This document shows, piece by piece, positions 16,186 to 25,305 of a stretch of DNA of 33,025 bases. The DNA comes from an uncultured Planctomycetaceae bacterium (lineage in GTDB: Bacteria; Planctomycetota; Planctomycetia; Pirellulales; UBA1268), in assembly GCA_903951635.1 (NCBI GenBank), contig CAJBCV010000557.1, forward strand, positions 1 through 33,025. Reading direction: 5' to 3'. The translations under genes and the position numbers were made by a program. A model generated the notes under the pieces. That model did not search any database, was not told the origin of the DNA, and saw only the letters and a list, made by a program, of their open reading frames with translations. Position 1 is the first letter of the stretch. The number at the start of each line of letters is the position of its first letter.

Positions 16186-18483
16186 ATGGGACTGTCGTTC
16201 CTCACTCCCGCGCTGCTCGCCGGGGCCGCTCTCGTGGCCGTGCCGGTGATCCTCCACCTCATCATGCGGCGCAAGCCGGTGCCGCGGTCCTTCCCGGCGA
16301 TGCGTTTCCTCCGCCAGCGGGCGGCCGCCAACCGGCGCCGCCTCCGCGTCAGCCACCTCCTTCTCCTCCTCCTCCGAATGGCGGCACTGGCGGTGCTCGC
16401 GTTCGCCCTGGCACGCCCCACGCTCCGCGGGGCCGGATGGCTCGCCGACGGCGAGAAGCCGGTGGCCGCGGTCCTCGTCTTCGACACCAACCCGCGGATG
16501 GAACTGCGGCAGGCCAACCGGACCCGCCTCCAGGAGGCGGCGAGCTTGGCGCGGGCGTTGGCCGCGAAGCTCCCGCCGGCGAGCCAAGTGGCGGTCATCG
16601 ACACCGGCGGGGGACCGGTGTCGTTCTCACCCACCGTCGCGGCGGCGCTTACGCGGGTCGACCGTCTGGCCGTCGGCACCGCGGCGCAGACGTTGCCGGC
16701 GGCGATGCAGGAGGGGCTGCGACTTCTCGACACCGTCCCCGATCTCCGCCACGAGATGTACGTGTTCACCGACTGTTCCCAGGGAGCTTGGGAAGGGCGG
16801 ACGGCGGCCGATCTCATCGCCACGCACGCCGACACGGCGGTGCTGTGGGTCGACGTCGGGGCCAAGGGGGCGCAGAACTTCGCGCTTGAGGCGGTCGATC
16901 TGTCGACCGATCAGCCGACGGCCGGCGCGGCGCTCGGGGTGACGGTGGAGACCCGGCGCAGCGGCCCCGATGCAAGCCGCCCTGTCGCGGTGGAGATGCT
17001 CGGGGCCGACGGCCGGTATGCACGGCGGGCGGTGAAGCCGGTGGCTTGGAAGGAAGGACAAGCAGGGCAGGTGGAGTTCGAGGTCACGGGGCTCGAGCCG
17101 GGGGTGCGGCAGGGGCGCGTCGTCCTCGATGGATCGGACGACATGGAGGCAGACAACGCCCGCTATTTCACCGTCGAGGTCGGCACCCCCGCCAAGATCC
17201 TCATCGCCGCCCCGCAGCCGTCTGCCGATACCGGGAGATTTCTCCTCCAGGCGATCGCCCCGGCGGCGCTGCGGAAGGCGGGCAAGGGGCGGTTCGACGC
17301 CGCGCTCATCGACATCGGCAAGCTCGATGCCACTCCCTGGGACGGCTACCAGGGGATGGTGCTGGCCGATCCGCCGCCGCTCACGCCCCGCACGCTCGAC
17401 CTCCTCTGGCAGTGGGTGGCCGGCGGCCGGGGGCTCGTCGTCTGGCTCGGGCCGCGGGCCGCCGATGCCGCGCGGTTCAATTCCGAAGCTGCCCAGAAGC
17501 TTCTCGGCGGGAAGATCGTCCGCGTGTGGCGCAATCCCCGCGAGGACAATTTTCTCGCCCCGGCCAACCTCGATCACCCGATCCTCACCCCCTTCCGACG
17601 CGTCGGAGACGCCGTTCCCTGGCAGGATTTCCCGATCGAGCGATTGTGGGAGTTCGAGCCGAACGATCCGGCGGCTGGCGTTGACGGCGCGGCCCCCCGT
17701 GCCGCCGGTGCCGACGCGACGGCCGACTCCGCAGTGCCGGTGATCGCCTACCGCAACGGCCTGCCGGCGATCCTCGAGCATCGCGTCGGCCAGGGAACCG
17801 TCGTCACGGTGACGACGCCGGTGTCGCAGGCCGCCGACGACCCTGACGCTTGGAACATGCTCGCCACCGGGTTCGAGCCGTGGCCGTTCGTGATCCTTGC
17901 CAACGAGACGCTCCTCCATTCGATCGACACCGCCGACGACCGCAACATCGTCGCCGGCGCGTCGGCCGTCCTCCATCTCCAGCGCCGCGACGTGGCGACA
18001 GCGTTCGTGAGCACCCCCGGAGGCGACGACTTCCCCGCGCCGGTCGACCAGCGCCGCGGCACCGTGACGGTGACGACGACCCAGGTGCCGGGCAATTATC
18101 GGGTGCGATCGGGCGGCGACGCCGGCGGCGTCGCGCGGGGATTCAGCGCCAACCTCGGCGCCGACGGTATCGATGCCCAGCGGCTCGCCGACGCCGGTCT
18201 CGTCGCGGCGCTCGGCGCGGGCTACCGGCTCGCCCAGAGCGAGGCCGAGTTGGTGCGCGACGTCAAACTCGAGCGGGTCGGTGCCGAACTCTCGGGATGG
18301 TTCATCCTCTTGGCGGCCGTGGCGATGGCCGGCGACTGGATCGTCGCCAACCGTTTTTACGCGCCGCGTGACGACGCCGGAACTCCTGCCGTCGGTGCGG
18401 CTGCCGGCGGCGGCGGGGCAACGGCCGCGGGGGCACCGCCACCGCTGCCGGGCGGGGTGATCGCGGGGGGGGCCCAAGCATGA
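16186..18483 (+). CDS. BatA-like membrane protein with degenerate VWA domain
   Basis: 765 residues. The N-terminus is a BatA-type unit (PF07584) with membrane segments at about 5-27 and 57-77, separated by a basic loop (LIMRRKPVPRSFPAMRFLRQR). A VWA-like region (about 93-215) follows, but the MIDAS reads DTNPR instead of DxSxS, so metal binding is doubtful. Ig-like and glutamine-amidotransferase-like segments follow in the periplasm (about 240-690), with one C-terminal membrane helix (about 699-720) and a Gly/Ala/Pro-rich tail. Its stop overlaps the next start by four bases (ATGA), indicating tight translational coupling. Family and topology are well supported; function in envelope integrity or protein complex assembly is inferred from context. 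Confidence 0.88.
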   Translation: MGLSFLTPALLAGAALVAVPVILHLIMRRKPVPRSFPAMRFLRQRAAANRRRLRVSHLLLLLLRMAALAVLAFALARPTLRGAGWLADGEKPVAAVLVFDTNPRMELRQANRTRLQEAASLARALAAKLPPASQVAVIDTGGGPVSFSPTVAAALTRVDRLAVGTAAQTLPAAMQEGLRLLDTVPDLRHEMYVFTDCSQGAWEGRTAADLIATHADTAVLWVDVGAKGAQNFALEAVDLSTDQPTAGAALGVTVETRRSGPDASRPVAVEMLGADGRYARRAVKPVAWKEGQAGQVEFEVTGLEPGVRQGRVVLDGSDDMEADNARYFTVEVGTPAKILIAAPQPSADTGRFLLQAIAPAALRKAGKGRFDAALIDIGKLDATPWDGYQGMVLADPPPLTPRTLDLLWQWVAGGRGLVVWLGPRAADAARFNSEAAQKLLGGKIVRVWRNPREDNFLAPANLDHPILTPFRRVGDAVPWQDFPIERLWEFEPNDPAAGVDGAAPRAAGADATADSAVPVIAYRNGLPAILEHRVGQGTVVTVTTPVSQAADDPDAWNMLATGFEPWPFVILANETLLHSIDTADDRNIVAGASAVLHLQRRDVATAFVSTPGGDDFPAPVDQRRGTVTVTTTQVPGNYRVRSGGDAGGVARGFSANLGADGIDAQRLADAGLVAALGAGYRLAQSEAELVRDVKLERVGAELSGWFILLAAVAMAGDWIVANRFYAPRDDAGTPAVGAAAGGGGATAAGAPPPLPGGVIAGGAQA

Positions 18484-20783
18484 CCCCGCTTGTGGCCCTC
18501 GTTCTCGAGGAACTGTCGCTCGACTTCGACCCGGTCGTGTCGTGGTGGTTTGTCGCCCTGGTGACACTGGCGCTCGTGGCGGTGCTCGTCGCGGTGGGCC
18601 CCGATCGTTCGCGCGTCCCGGCGGGGCGGCGGCTGACGCTCGTGCTCCTCCGCACGGGCGCGTTTCTGGCGCTCGTGGCTTGCCTGTTGCGGCCGACGCT
18701 CGTGGCGACCCGCCAGGCCCGCCAGCAAGGGACGCTCGTTGTTCTGGCCGACGCTTCCGAGAGCATGACCGTCGTTGACGGGTCGGCGGGTCGGACGCGC
18801 TTCGAGGAGATGACGGCGGCGCTTGCGGCCGCCAGGCCGGCCGCCGCCAAACTCGTCGCCGAAGGGGATGTCGACATCAGTCTGTGGGCTTTCGACCGGG
18901 AGGCCCGGCCGGTGGCAGGGACGGCGGAAGACCCGTTTCCGCTCGGGGCGTGGCAGCGCGGAGGGGCGAGCGATCAGACGGCGATCGGCGCCGCCCTCGA
19001 TGACGCGCTGCGCGCCGTGGCCGGGCGTCCGCTGGCGGGCGTGATCGTGCTCTCCGACGGCGCCCAACATGCCTATCCACCGCGCGATCAGCCACCGCAG
19101 GGGGTGGCGCGGAAGCTCGGGGATGCGGCGGTGCCGCTGTGGAGCGTCACCTTCGGGCAGCAGCGTGGAGGGGGGCAGGGGCGCGATGCCGCGGTCACGA
19201 ATCTCTCCGTCGGCGAGACGGTCTACCTGAAGAATACGCTCGAAGTCGCCGGGCGGGTCCGCCTCGACGGCCTCGCCGACCGCGACGTCGTGGTGAAGCT
19301 CCTGGCCGAGACCGAGAGCGGGACGATGGAGGAGGTCGCCCGGACGGTCGTCCGCGGCGGCCCGCAGGTCAACGAGGAGGCAGTGCGTCTCGCCTGGACG
19401 CCCAAGGCGCTCGGCGAGCGGAAGCTCTCGCTCGCGGTCGAGCCGCAGGAGGGAGAGGTCGTCCTCACCAACAACGAACTCTCGACTTTCGTCGAGGTGG
19501 TCGACGGGGGCCTGCCTGTTCTCTATCTCGAGGGAGCGCTGCGGGTCGAGCAGCGATTCCTCCGCCGTGTCCTCGCCGCGAGCCCCGACATGCAGGTCGA
19601 TTTCGAGTGGATCGACGCCGCCGGCCGGCGGAATTGGCCGCTCAACCTCGGCCGCAAGCTCGACGCCGGATACGACGTCTTCCTCATCGGCGACCTCGAC
19701 GCCTCGGCCCTCTCCCCTCAGGATCTCGGCGCGATCGTCGCCAAGGTCAACGCCGGGGCCGGGATCGGCTTCCTCGGCGGCTTCCATGCCTTCGAGGCCG
19801 GTGGCTGGGGGAGCACGGCCATCGGCCAACTGCTCCCCTTCGAAGCCGACAAACTCGCCCGGCAGCCGTTCGACCAGCCGATCCGTCCGGGGCTCCACCT
19901 CCCCGGTCCTCTGAAGATGGTTCCCGATCAGCGCTTCGGCGGGGTCTCGATCCTCCGCCTCGGGCCCACCGATCAGGAGACCCGCGCCGCCTGGCAGGCA
20001 CTTCCCCCGCTCGAAGGCGCCAACGATCTGGGGCGACTCCTTCCCAGCGCCAAGCCTTTGGCCGTTACCTCCGATGGCAGGCCGCTCCTGGTCGCCCGCG
20101 AGTTCGGCGAGGGGCGCGTCCTCGCGTTCGCCGCCGATTCGACCTGGCGCTGGGTGATGCAGGGGGGCGAGGAACAACACCGGCGCTTCTGGCGGCAGAT
20201 GGTCCTCTGGCTCGCCAAGCAAGACGACTCCGGGAGCGATTCGTTGTGGGTCCGTCTGGCGCAGCGCCGCGTCTCCCCCGGCGCGACGATCCCCCTCGAC
20301 ACCGGCCTCTCAAAGCCCGACGGCAGCGGGGTCGCGGAGGCGGCCTTCGAGGCGGTGATGACCTCACCGGCCGGGGTCTCGCGCCCGTTGCGGCTGGCCA
20401 GGAAAGGAGAGTCTTACTCGGGGGTGCTCGCCGACTTCAACGAGCCGGGGGATTGGAAGGTCACGGTCCAGGCGACGAAGCCGGGCTCTCCCCCCGTGGC
20501 ACGCTCGGCGCGATTCACCGTCGTCCGGCAGGATCTCGAGTTGGCGAGCCCCAGGGCCAATCCGCTCCTCATGCGGCAGTTGGCCGAGTCGACCGAGGGG
20601 GGCGGGGTGCGGTCGCCGGAGGAGCTCTCCGAGATTCTCGACGACCTGCGCACGAAGCCCTCGGCTTACGACGCCCAGGAGCAGTGGTCGGCCACCCTGT
20701 GGGACAAGTGGCCGATGTTCCTGCTCATGGCCGGGCTCCTCTGCAGCGAGTGGTTCCTGCGGAAACGGTGGGGGCTCGTGTAG
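18480..20783 (+). CDS. Membrane protein with VWA and glutamine-amidotransferase-like domains
   Basis: 767 residues. Two membrane helices lie at about 21-40 and 52-70, followed by a VWA domain from about 86 with an intact MIDAS DASES (91-95) and a GVIVLSDGAQHA strand. A beta-rich segment (about 230-345) leads to a class I glutamine-amidotransferase-like fold (about 345-580: GLPVLYLEGALRVEQRFLRR, YDVFLIGDLDAS, GFLGGFHAFEAGGW), typical of planctomycete VWA/GATase proteins. A final helix (about 743-760) anchors the C-terminus. No catalytic Cys-His-Glu triad is apparent, so the GATase fold is probably structural. Translation is coupled to the preceding gene by a four-base overlap. It likely completes the MoxR-DUF58-BatA-like complex. 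Confidence 0.88.
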   Translation: MTPLVALVLEELSLDFDPVVSWWFVALVTLALVAVLVAVGPDRSRVPAGRRLTLVLLRTGAFLALVACLLRPTLVATRQARQQGTLVVLADASESMTVVDGSAGRTRFEEMTAALAAARPAAAKLVAEGDVDISLWAFDREARPVAGTAEDPFPLGAWQRGGASDQTAIGAALDDALRAVAGRPLAGVIVLSDGAQHAYPPRDQPPQGVARKLGDAAVPLWSVTFGQQRGGGQGRDAAVTNLSVGETVYLKNTLEVAGRVRLDGLADRDVVVKLLAETESGTMEEVARTVVRGGPQVNEEAVRLAWTPKALGERKLSLAVEPQEGEVVLTNNELSTFVEVVDGGLPVLYLEGALRVEQRFLRRVLAASPDMQVDFEWIDAAGRRNWPLNLGRKLDAGYDVFLIGDLDASALSPQDLGAIVAKVNAGAGIGFLGGFHAFEAGGWGSTAIGQLLPFEADKLARQPFDQPIRPGLHLPGPLKMVPDQRFGGVSILRLGPTDQETRAAWQALPPLEGANDLGRLLPSAKPLAVTSDGRPLLVAREFGEGRVLAFAADSTWRWVMQGGEEQHRRFWRQMVLWLAKQDDSGSDSLWVRLAQRRVSPGATIPLDTGLSKPDGSGVAEAAFEAVMTSPAGVSRPLRLARKGESYSGVLADFNEPGDWKVTVQATKPGSPPVARSARFTVVRQDLELASPRANPLLMRQLAESTEGGGVRSPEELSEILDDLRTKPSAYDAQEQWSATLWDKWPMFLLMAGLLCSEWFLRKRWGLV

Positions 20784-20867
20784 CAATTCACCGGCCGATT
20801 TCCCCTGTCGGGGCCGGGCCCTGCCTGCTACCCTCCTCCCCCTCGCAGGCTGCCCAGTCCGCGGGGA

Positions 20868-22607
20868 GTGACGAAGCCGACAGGCCGATTCTGGCGGGAG
20901 TACGGAGTGCGCAAGCGACGCCCCATTCGCCGCAAGCTCATGGTGGGAGGGGGGCTCGTCCTCCTCATGGTGGCGCTCCTCTCGGCGAGCAGCTTCCTCG
21001 GCACCTATTCCTACCGCCGGCTCGTGCGCGGCCTGAGCAGCCGGGCGGCGGAACTGCCGCTGGCGAGTGACCTCGGCGAGAGCGTGGCGACGCTCAGGCT
21101 TGTCCATGCGCGCGGGTTGTCGGGGGATGTGGAGGCCCTCGCCGCCGAGCCCGCCGCGCTCCCGGTCGTTGCCCCGCTGCCGGTGCCCGCCCAGGAGGGG
21201 GAGGACGAGGATGACGGCGACGAGGAGGCCCGCGAACTTGGCCCCTGTAGCGCTCCGTTCCTGGCGGTGCTCTCCCGGACGGAGCGGGCCCTCGAGGCCT
21301 ACCGTGAGGAACTCGGCAAGGGGGAGATCGACAACGCCCCTCTCGGCGACCGGAGCCGCGAGCGCGAGACTGCCCGGCGGATCGCCGCCAGTCTCGCCAG
21401 GATCCGGGACGTGGTGGGGCGGCCTTTGGCCGGCGAGGGGGTGTCGCTCGGAGAGCTCCGCGCCGTCGGCCCCGATCTCGGGCGGCTCGCCGCGCTCTCC
21501 GCGACTCTCCCCACCTATCTCCAGGAGCACCTCCTCGATCTCTCCAGCGACGTCCGAACCGGATATCGGACGCTCATCGTCACCACCTGGGCGGCGGCGA
21601 TGGCGTCGGCGCTTCTCCTGGCATCGCTTGGCGTCCTCACCTATCGCTGGGTGTTCAGGCCGCTGCGCCTCCTCGGCTACGGGTCGCGGCGCGTGGCCGC
21701 CGGTGACTACGCCTTCCGTCTCAATCTCGACAGCCGTGACGAGATGGCGGAGCTGGCCGAGGCCCTCAACGACATGACGCAACGATTCCAGGAGGTGCGC
21801 GACGATCTCGACCGGAAGGTGCAGTTGCGGACGCGCGAAGTGATCCGCAGCGAGCAGCTGGCGAGCGTCGGCTTCCTCGCCGCGGGGGTCGCCCACGAGA
21901 TCAACAATCCCCTTGCCTCGATCGCGATGTGTGCCGAATCGCTCGAGAGCCGGCTCGCCGGGCTCGTCGCCGACGACGGCGAGGCGCGGGTGGCGCGGCG
22001 CTACCTCGAGCTGATCCAGGCCGAGGCGTTCCGATGCAAGGGGATCACCGAGAAGCTCCTCGACTTCTCCCGCCTCGGTGAGGTGCGCCGCCAGCCGACG
22101 GCAATCATGGCGCTGGTGAAGGATGTCGCCGAGATGCTCCGCCATGTCGGTCGGTTTGCCGGGCGTTCGATCGAGATCGACGAAGGCCCCGATCTCCCGG
22201 TGATGGTCAATCCGCAGGAGATCAAGCAGGTGGTGCTCAACCTCTTGGTCAACGCTCTCGACTGCATCGAGACGACAGGGCATGTCCGGGTGGCCGTGCG
22301 CCGCACCGGCGAGACGGCCGTCCTCACCTTCGCCGACGATGGCTGCGGGATGGACGACGAGGTCCTCGAGCACCTCTTCGAACCGTTCTTCACACGGCGC
22401 AAGTCGGGGCAGGGGACCGGCCTGGGGCTGTCGATCGTCCACCGGATCGTCGCCGACCACGGCGGGCGGATCGAGGCGGAGAGCGACGGCCCGGGGAAGG
22501 GAGCCACGTTCCGCGTCACGCTCCCCCTGGCGGCCGGCGCCGAGGGACAGCGGCGGGTGGGGAACGGTGCGACGCGAGACCAGGATTCCGCCCTGCGCGT
22601 GGCGTAG
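20868..22607 (+). CDS. Membrane sensor histidine kinase (NtrB/AtoS-like)
   Basis: 579 residues. Membrane helix 1 (about 25-46), an extracytoplasmic sensor region of about 190 residues containing an acidic patch (GEDEDDGDEE, 111-120), helix 2 (about 236-258), a HAMP domain (about 262-314), HisKA with phospho-acceptor His343 in GVAHEINNPLA, and HATPase_c with an N box NLLVNALDC, DDGCGM and GTGLGLSIV. The signal sensed is unknown. It is followed 23 bases later by the NtrC-type regulator gene, its evident partner. The preceding gap of 84 bases could place the pair in the moxR operon transcript. GTG 20868 is given; a GTG at 20907, with GGGAG six bases upstream, is a credible shorter start. Confidence 0.93.
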   Translation: MTKPTGRFWREYGVRKRRPIRRKLMVGGGLVLLMVALLSASSFLGTYSYRRLVRGLSSRAAELPLASDLGESVATLRLVHARGLSGDVEALAAEPAALPVVAPLPVPAQEGEDEDDGDEEARELGPCSAPFLAVLSRTERALEAYREELGKGEIDNAPLGDRSRERETARRIAASLARIRDVVGRPLAGEGVSLGELRAVGPDLGRLAALSATLPTYLQEHLLDLSSDVRTGYRTLIVTTWAAAMASALLLASLGVLTYRWVFRPLRLLGYGSRRVAAGDYAFRLNLDSRDEMAELAEALNDMTQRFQEVRDDLDRKVQLRTREVIRSEQLASVGFLAAGVAHEINNPLASIAMCAESLESRLAGLVADDGEARVARRYLELIQAEAFRCKGITEKLLDFSRLGEVRRQPTAIMALVKDVAEMLRHVGRFAGRSIEIDEGPDLPVMVNPQEIKQVVLNLLVNALDCIETTGHVRVAVRRTGETAVLTFADDGCGMDDEVLEHLFEPFFTRRKSGQGTGLGLSIVHRIVADHGGRIEAESDGPGKGATFRVTLPLAAGAEGQRRVGNGATRDQDSALRVA

Positions 22608-22630
22608 CAGGAATCAACCGGAGGAGTGAC

Positions 22631-24202
22631 ATGACGAAGCCTGTCAGGCCGATGCGGATCCTGTTTGCCGACGACGAGATGTCGCTCCAGGAACTGATGC
22701 GGATCGAGCTGCCGAGACTGGGGCACGAGGCGACGGTCTGCCCGGACGGTCGGACCGCGATCGCGGCCCTCGACCGCACCGCCTACGACTGCGTGATCGT
22801 CGATCTCGACATGCCTGGCGTCGGCGGGATGGAGGTCATTGCCCGCGTTCGCGACGTCGCCCCCGACACCGAGACGGTGATCATCACCGGGAAGTCGTCG
22901 CTGGAATCGGCGGTGGCGGCAGTCCGTCAAGGGGTGTTCGACTACCTCACCAAGCCGTGCAAGCTCGCCGAAATCCAGGCGGTCCTCGAGCGGGTACGGA
23001 AGAAGCGGGAATTGACGCTCCGTCTCCGGGCGCTCGAAGGGCGGTTGCGCCGCGCGGAGGGGACGTCGCGGCTCGTCGGCGCCTCGGCCGGGCTCGACGC
23101 GGTGCGCCGGCTCGTCTCCCGGGTGGCCGCGAGTGACTCAAGCGTCCTGGTGCGCGGCGAAACGGGGACGGGCAAGGAGCTCGTCGCCCGGGCGATCCAC
23201 GACGGCAGCCCCCGGGCCACGGGTCCGCTCGTGGCGGTCAACTGCGGCGCGCTCCCGGAGCATCTGGTGGAGAGCGAGCTTTTCGGCCACCGCAAGGGGG
23301 CGTTCACCGGCGCCGAGGAACACCGCGCCGGCCTGTTCGAAGTGGCAGACGGGGGCACGCTGTTCCTCGACGAGATCGGCGAGCTTCCCAAGGCGCTCCA
23401 GCCCCGGCTCCTGCGGGCCCTGGAGAGCGGCGAGATCCGCCGTGTCGGCGACAATCACCCGATCACCGTCGATGTCCGCGTGGTCTGTGCCACGCACCGC
23501 TCCCTCGAGGAGATGGTGGCGGCCGGGACGTTCCGCGAGGATCTCCTCTTCCGCATCAACACCTTCGAGGTGGCGATCCCACCGCTCCGTGATCGGCTCG
23601 ATGACATCCCGGCGCTCGTCGATCACTTCGTCCGCGATGCGCGGCCGCAGACGCCCCCCGGCGCGCTCGTGATCGAGCCGGAAGCGCTCGCGGTGCTCCA
23701 GGGGCATGTGTGGCCCGGGAATGTCCGCGAATTGGCCAACTGCGTCGAGCACGCGCTGGTGCTCTGTGACGGCTTGCCACTGACGATCGAGCACCTCCCC
23801 GCCCGACTCGGAGCCACCAGGCCCCGGCCGCTGCCGCCGGCGCCGATCATGGCGAGCGAAGCTCCAGGGGACGACGCGATCGCAGCATCGTCGGCCCCGG
23901 CAGCCATGACAGCCCCGGCATTCCTGGCGGCGACGGCCGCCGCTCCCGGCGGGGGAGTACCGCTGGCCGGGGCCTCCCCGGCGACGGCGCGGGAGTCGAA
24001 GCCGGTCAGCCTCCGGGAGATGGAGATGCAGGCGATCGTCGAGGCGCTGGAACGCAATCAGGGCAACAAACCGCGGACGGCCGAGGAACTCGGGATCAGC
24101 CTGAAGACGCTTTACAACAAGCTCCACCAACTGGCCGACGCCCAGCAGGCCGCCGGCCAGATGCCGACGGCCGTCGAGGGGCCGGCAGACGCCGCCGCGT
24201 GA
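22631..24202 (+). CDS. NtrC-family sigma54-dependent response regulator
   Basis: 523 residues. Receiver domain (about 8-122) with acidic pocket DDE, phospho-acceptor Asp58 (VDLDMPG) and Lys108 in LTKP. A linker helix is followed by the AAA+ sigma54-activation domain: Walker A GETGTGKE (176-183), the sigma54-contacting GAFTGA loop (223-228) and Walker B GTLFLDEIGE. A Pro/Ala-rich linker (about 400-445) precedes a Fis-type helix-turn-helix (NKPRTAEELGISLKTLYNKL). All parts needed to remodel sigma54 polymerase are present. The ATG follows GGAGGAG at ideal distance. It is partner to the preceding histidine kinase. A sigma54-type promoter lies about 5 kb away before the hsp20 genes; whether this regulator acts there is unknown. 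Confidence 0.95.
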   Translation: MTKPVRPMRILFADDEMSLQELMRIELPRLGHEATVCPDGRTAIAALDRTAYDCVIVDLDMPGVGGMEVIARVRDVAPDTETVIITGKSSLESAVAAVRQGVFDYLTKPCKLAEIQAVLERVRKKRELTLRLRALEGRLRRAEGTSRLVGASAGLDAVRRLVSRVAASDSSVLVRGETGTGKELVARAIHDGSPRATGPLVAVNCGALPEHLVESELFGHRKGAFTGAEEHRAGLFEVADGGTLFLDEIGELPKALQPRLLRALESGEIRRVGDNHPITVDVRVVCATHRSLEEMVAAGTFREDLLFRINTFEVAIPPLRDRLDDIPALVDHFVRDARPQTPPGALVIEPEALAVLQGHVWPGNVRELANCVEHALVLCDGLPLTIEHLPARLGATRPRPLPPAPIMASEAPGDDAIAASSAPAAMTAPAFLAATAAAPGGGVPLAGASPATARESKPVSLREMEMQAIVEALERNQGNKPRTAEELGISLKTLYNKLHQLADAQQAAGQMPTAVEGPADAAA

Positions 24203-24258
24203 GGCGAGGCGGTTGGATCGCGATCGGAGCGGGACCAAGCCCGTCTGATGCCGTTGGT

Positions 24259-25080
24259 TCAGCCGGTCTTCCGCACCACCCCGACGAGGATGCCGAGGAC
24301 GCGGGCATTGCGGACGTAGATCGGCTTCATCGACGAATTGGCCGGCTGAAGGCGGATCCGGTCGCGCTCCGGGAACCACTGCTTGAGCGTGGCCTCGCCA
24401 TCCTCGGTTTGGGCGACGACGATGTCGCCGGCGTGTGCCGTGTGGCGGCGGCGGATCACCACCCAGTCGCCATCGGCGATCTGAGCCTCGACCATCGAGT
24501 CGCCCATCACCTTGAGGACGAAGTGATCGTCCTTGTCGAAAAGCTCCTCGAAGTCGATCCGCTCCTGCTGTTCGTCCGCGGTCCGGAGCGTGCCCGCCGC
24601 CACCCAGCCCGCCATCGGAAGGCCGCGGAGATGGGCCGGCTCAGTGGTCAGTTCGATGGCCCGGGACATGTTCTTTCCACGGCTGATCAGCCCCTTGCGC
24701 TCGAGCGCCTTGAGATGGCAGACGACGCCATTCGGAGAGCGGATATCGAACGCCTGACCGATCTCCCGGACGGTGGGGCCGTAGCCACGGTTTTGGATCT
24801 TGTCGCGGATGAAGGCGTAAATCTCGAGTTGTCGCTCGGTCGGCGTGTCGGTGCCCTGATCGGCCACGACATCCCCTCCCACGCCGAGGATCGCAGCGCC
24901 ATGCGAGATCGCGGGCGACGAGAGGGCTTGGGGCCCTGAAGCACTGTCGCCCCGGGGGGCCGACGTCTTGGCCAGGCTTCGTTTTCCGCCGGCCGGCTTC
25001 CGGGAGGTCGGCTTGCTTGTGGCTGCCGACTTGGCGGCCGCGGAAGGGGCGGTTTGGGACGTTTTCCTGCGGATCGTCAC
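24259..25080 (-). CDS. lexA: LexA SOS repressor with a basic N-terminal extension
   Basis: 273 residues from the GTG at 25080. The DNA-binding wing starts at TPTERQLEIYAFIRDKI (about 79-95) and continues through GPTVREIGQAF and SPNGVVCHLKALERKG. The peptidase domain has cleavage site Ala162-Gly163 in GWVAAGTL, catalytic Ser195 in GDSMVEA and Lys233 in EATLKQW, 38 residues apart as in other LexA proteins. Residues 1-70 form a Lys/Ala/Ser-rich tail absent from standard LexA. Start choice: the promoter at 25142-25170 puts transcription near 25135, which excludes the ATG at 25158; the tail is in GC3-rich codons. GTG 24867, preceded by GGGAGGGG, would give a 202-residue LexA of standard length and is the main alternative. 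Confidence 0.9.
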   Translation of the reverse strand: MTIRRKTSQTAPSAAAKSAATSKPTSRKPAGGKRSLAKTSAPRGDSASGPQALSSPAISHGAAILGVGGDVVADQGTDTPTERQLEIYAFIRDKIQNRGYGPTVREIGQAFDIRSPNGVVCHLKALERKGLISRGKNMSRAIELTTEPAHLRGLPMAGWVAAGTLRTADEQQERIDFEELFDKDDHFVLKVMGDSMVEAQIADGDWVVIRRRHTAHAGDIVVAQTEDGEATLKQWFPERDRIRLQPANSSMKPIYVRNARVLGILVGVVRKTG

Positions 25081-25134
25081 GGGTGCCTCGACGTCGGGGA
25101 GAGGGGGCTGGCCATCGGCCCAGCGTAAACATCG

Positions 25135-25148
25135 GTATCCTACTATAC
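25135..25148. promoter_or_regulatory. Candidate LexA operator overlapping the lexA -10
   Basis: GTAT-N6-ATAC (25135-25148) sits inside an 18-base imperfect palindrome CGGTATCCTACTATACGG (25133-25150) that covers the -10 hexamer and start point. An inverted repeat at this place upstream of lexA fits autorepression. The motif is not a known planctomycete consensus that I can verify. Confidence 0.5.
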
Positions 25149-25170
25149 GGTCGTTCATTTTCCTTGCCAA
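25142..25170 (-). promoter_or_regulatory. lexA promoter
   Basis: Minus strand TTGGCA (25165-25170, 5/6) and TATAGT (25142-25147, 5/6) are separated by exactly 17 bases, the best sigma70-like match I found in the window. Transcription would begin near 25135, giving a leader of about 55 bases to the GTG at 25080. Confidence 0.75.
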
Positions 25171-25305
25171 GAGGGGCAGGGGCGCCTGTGCCGTTGCCAC
25201 GCGGAGGCTGCTCGTGGCAGGCGTCCGGCGCGGGAGTGAAACGCCGTCGATGTCGGGCGGAGATGGAGGGGGGCCACGGCGACGGAGGACGTGCCAGGAG
25301 CGGGC

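Noticed and set aside
25081-25158. ATG at 25158 as the start of lexA
   Set aside because: It lies upstream of the predicted transcription start and inside the spacer of the TTGGCA-N17-TATAGT promoter, so it would not be in the mRNA.
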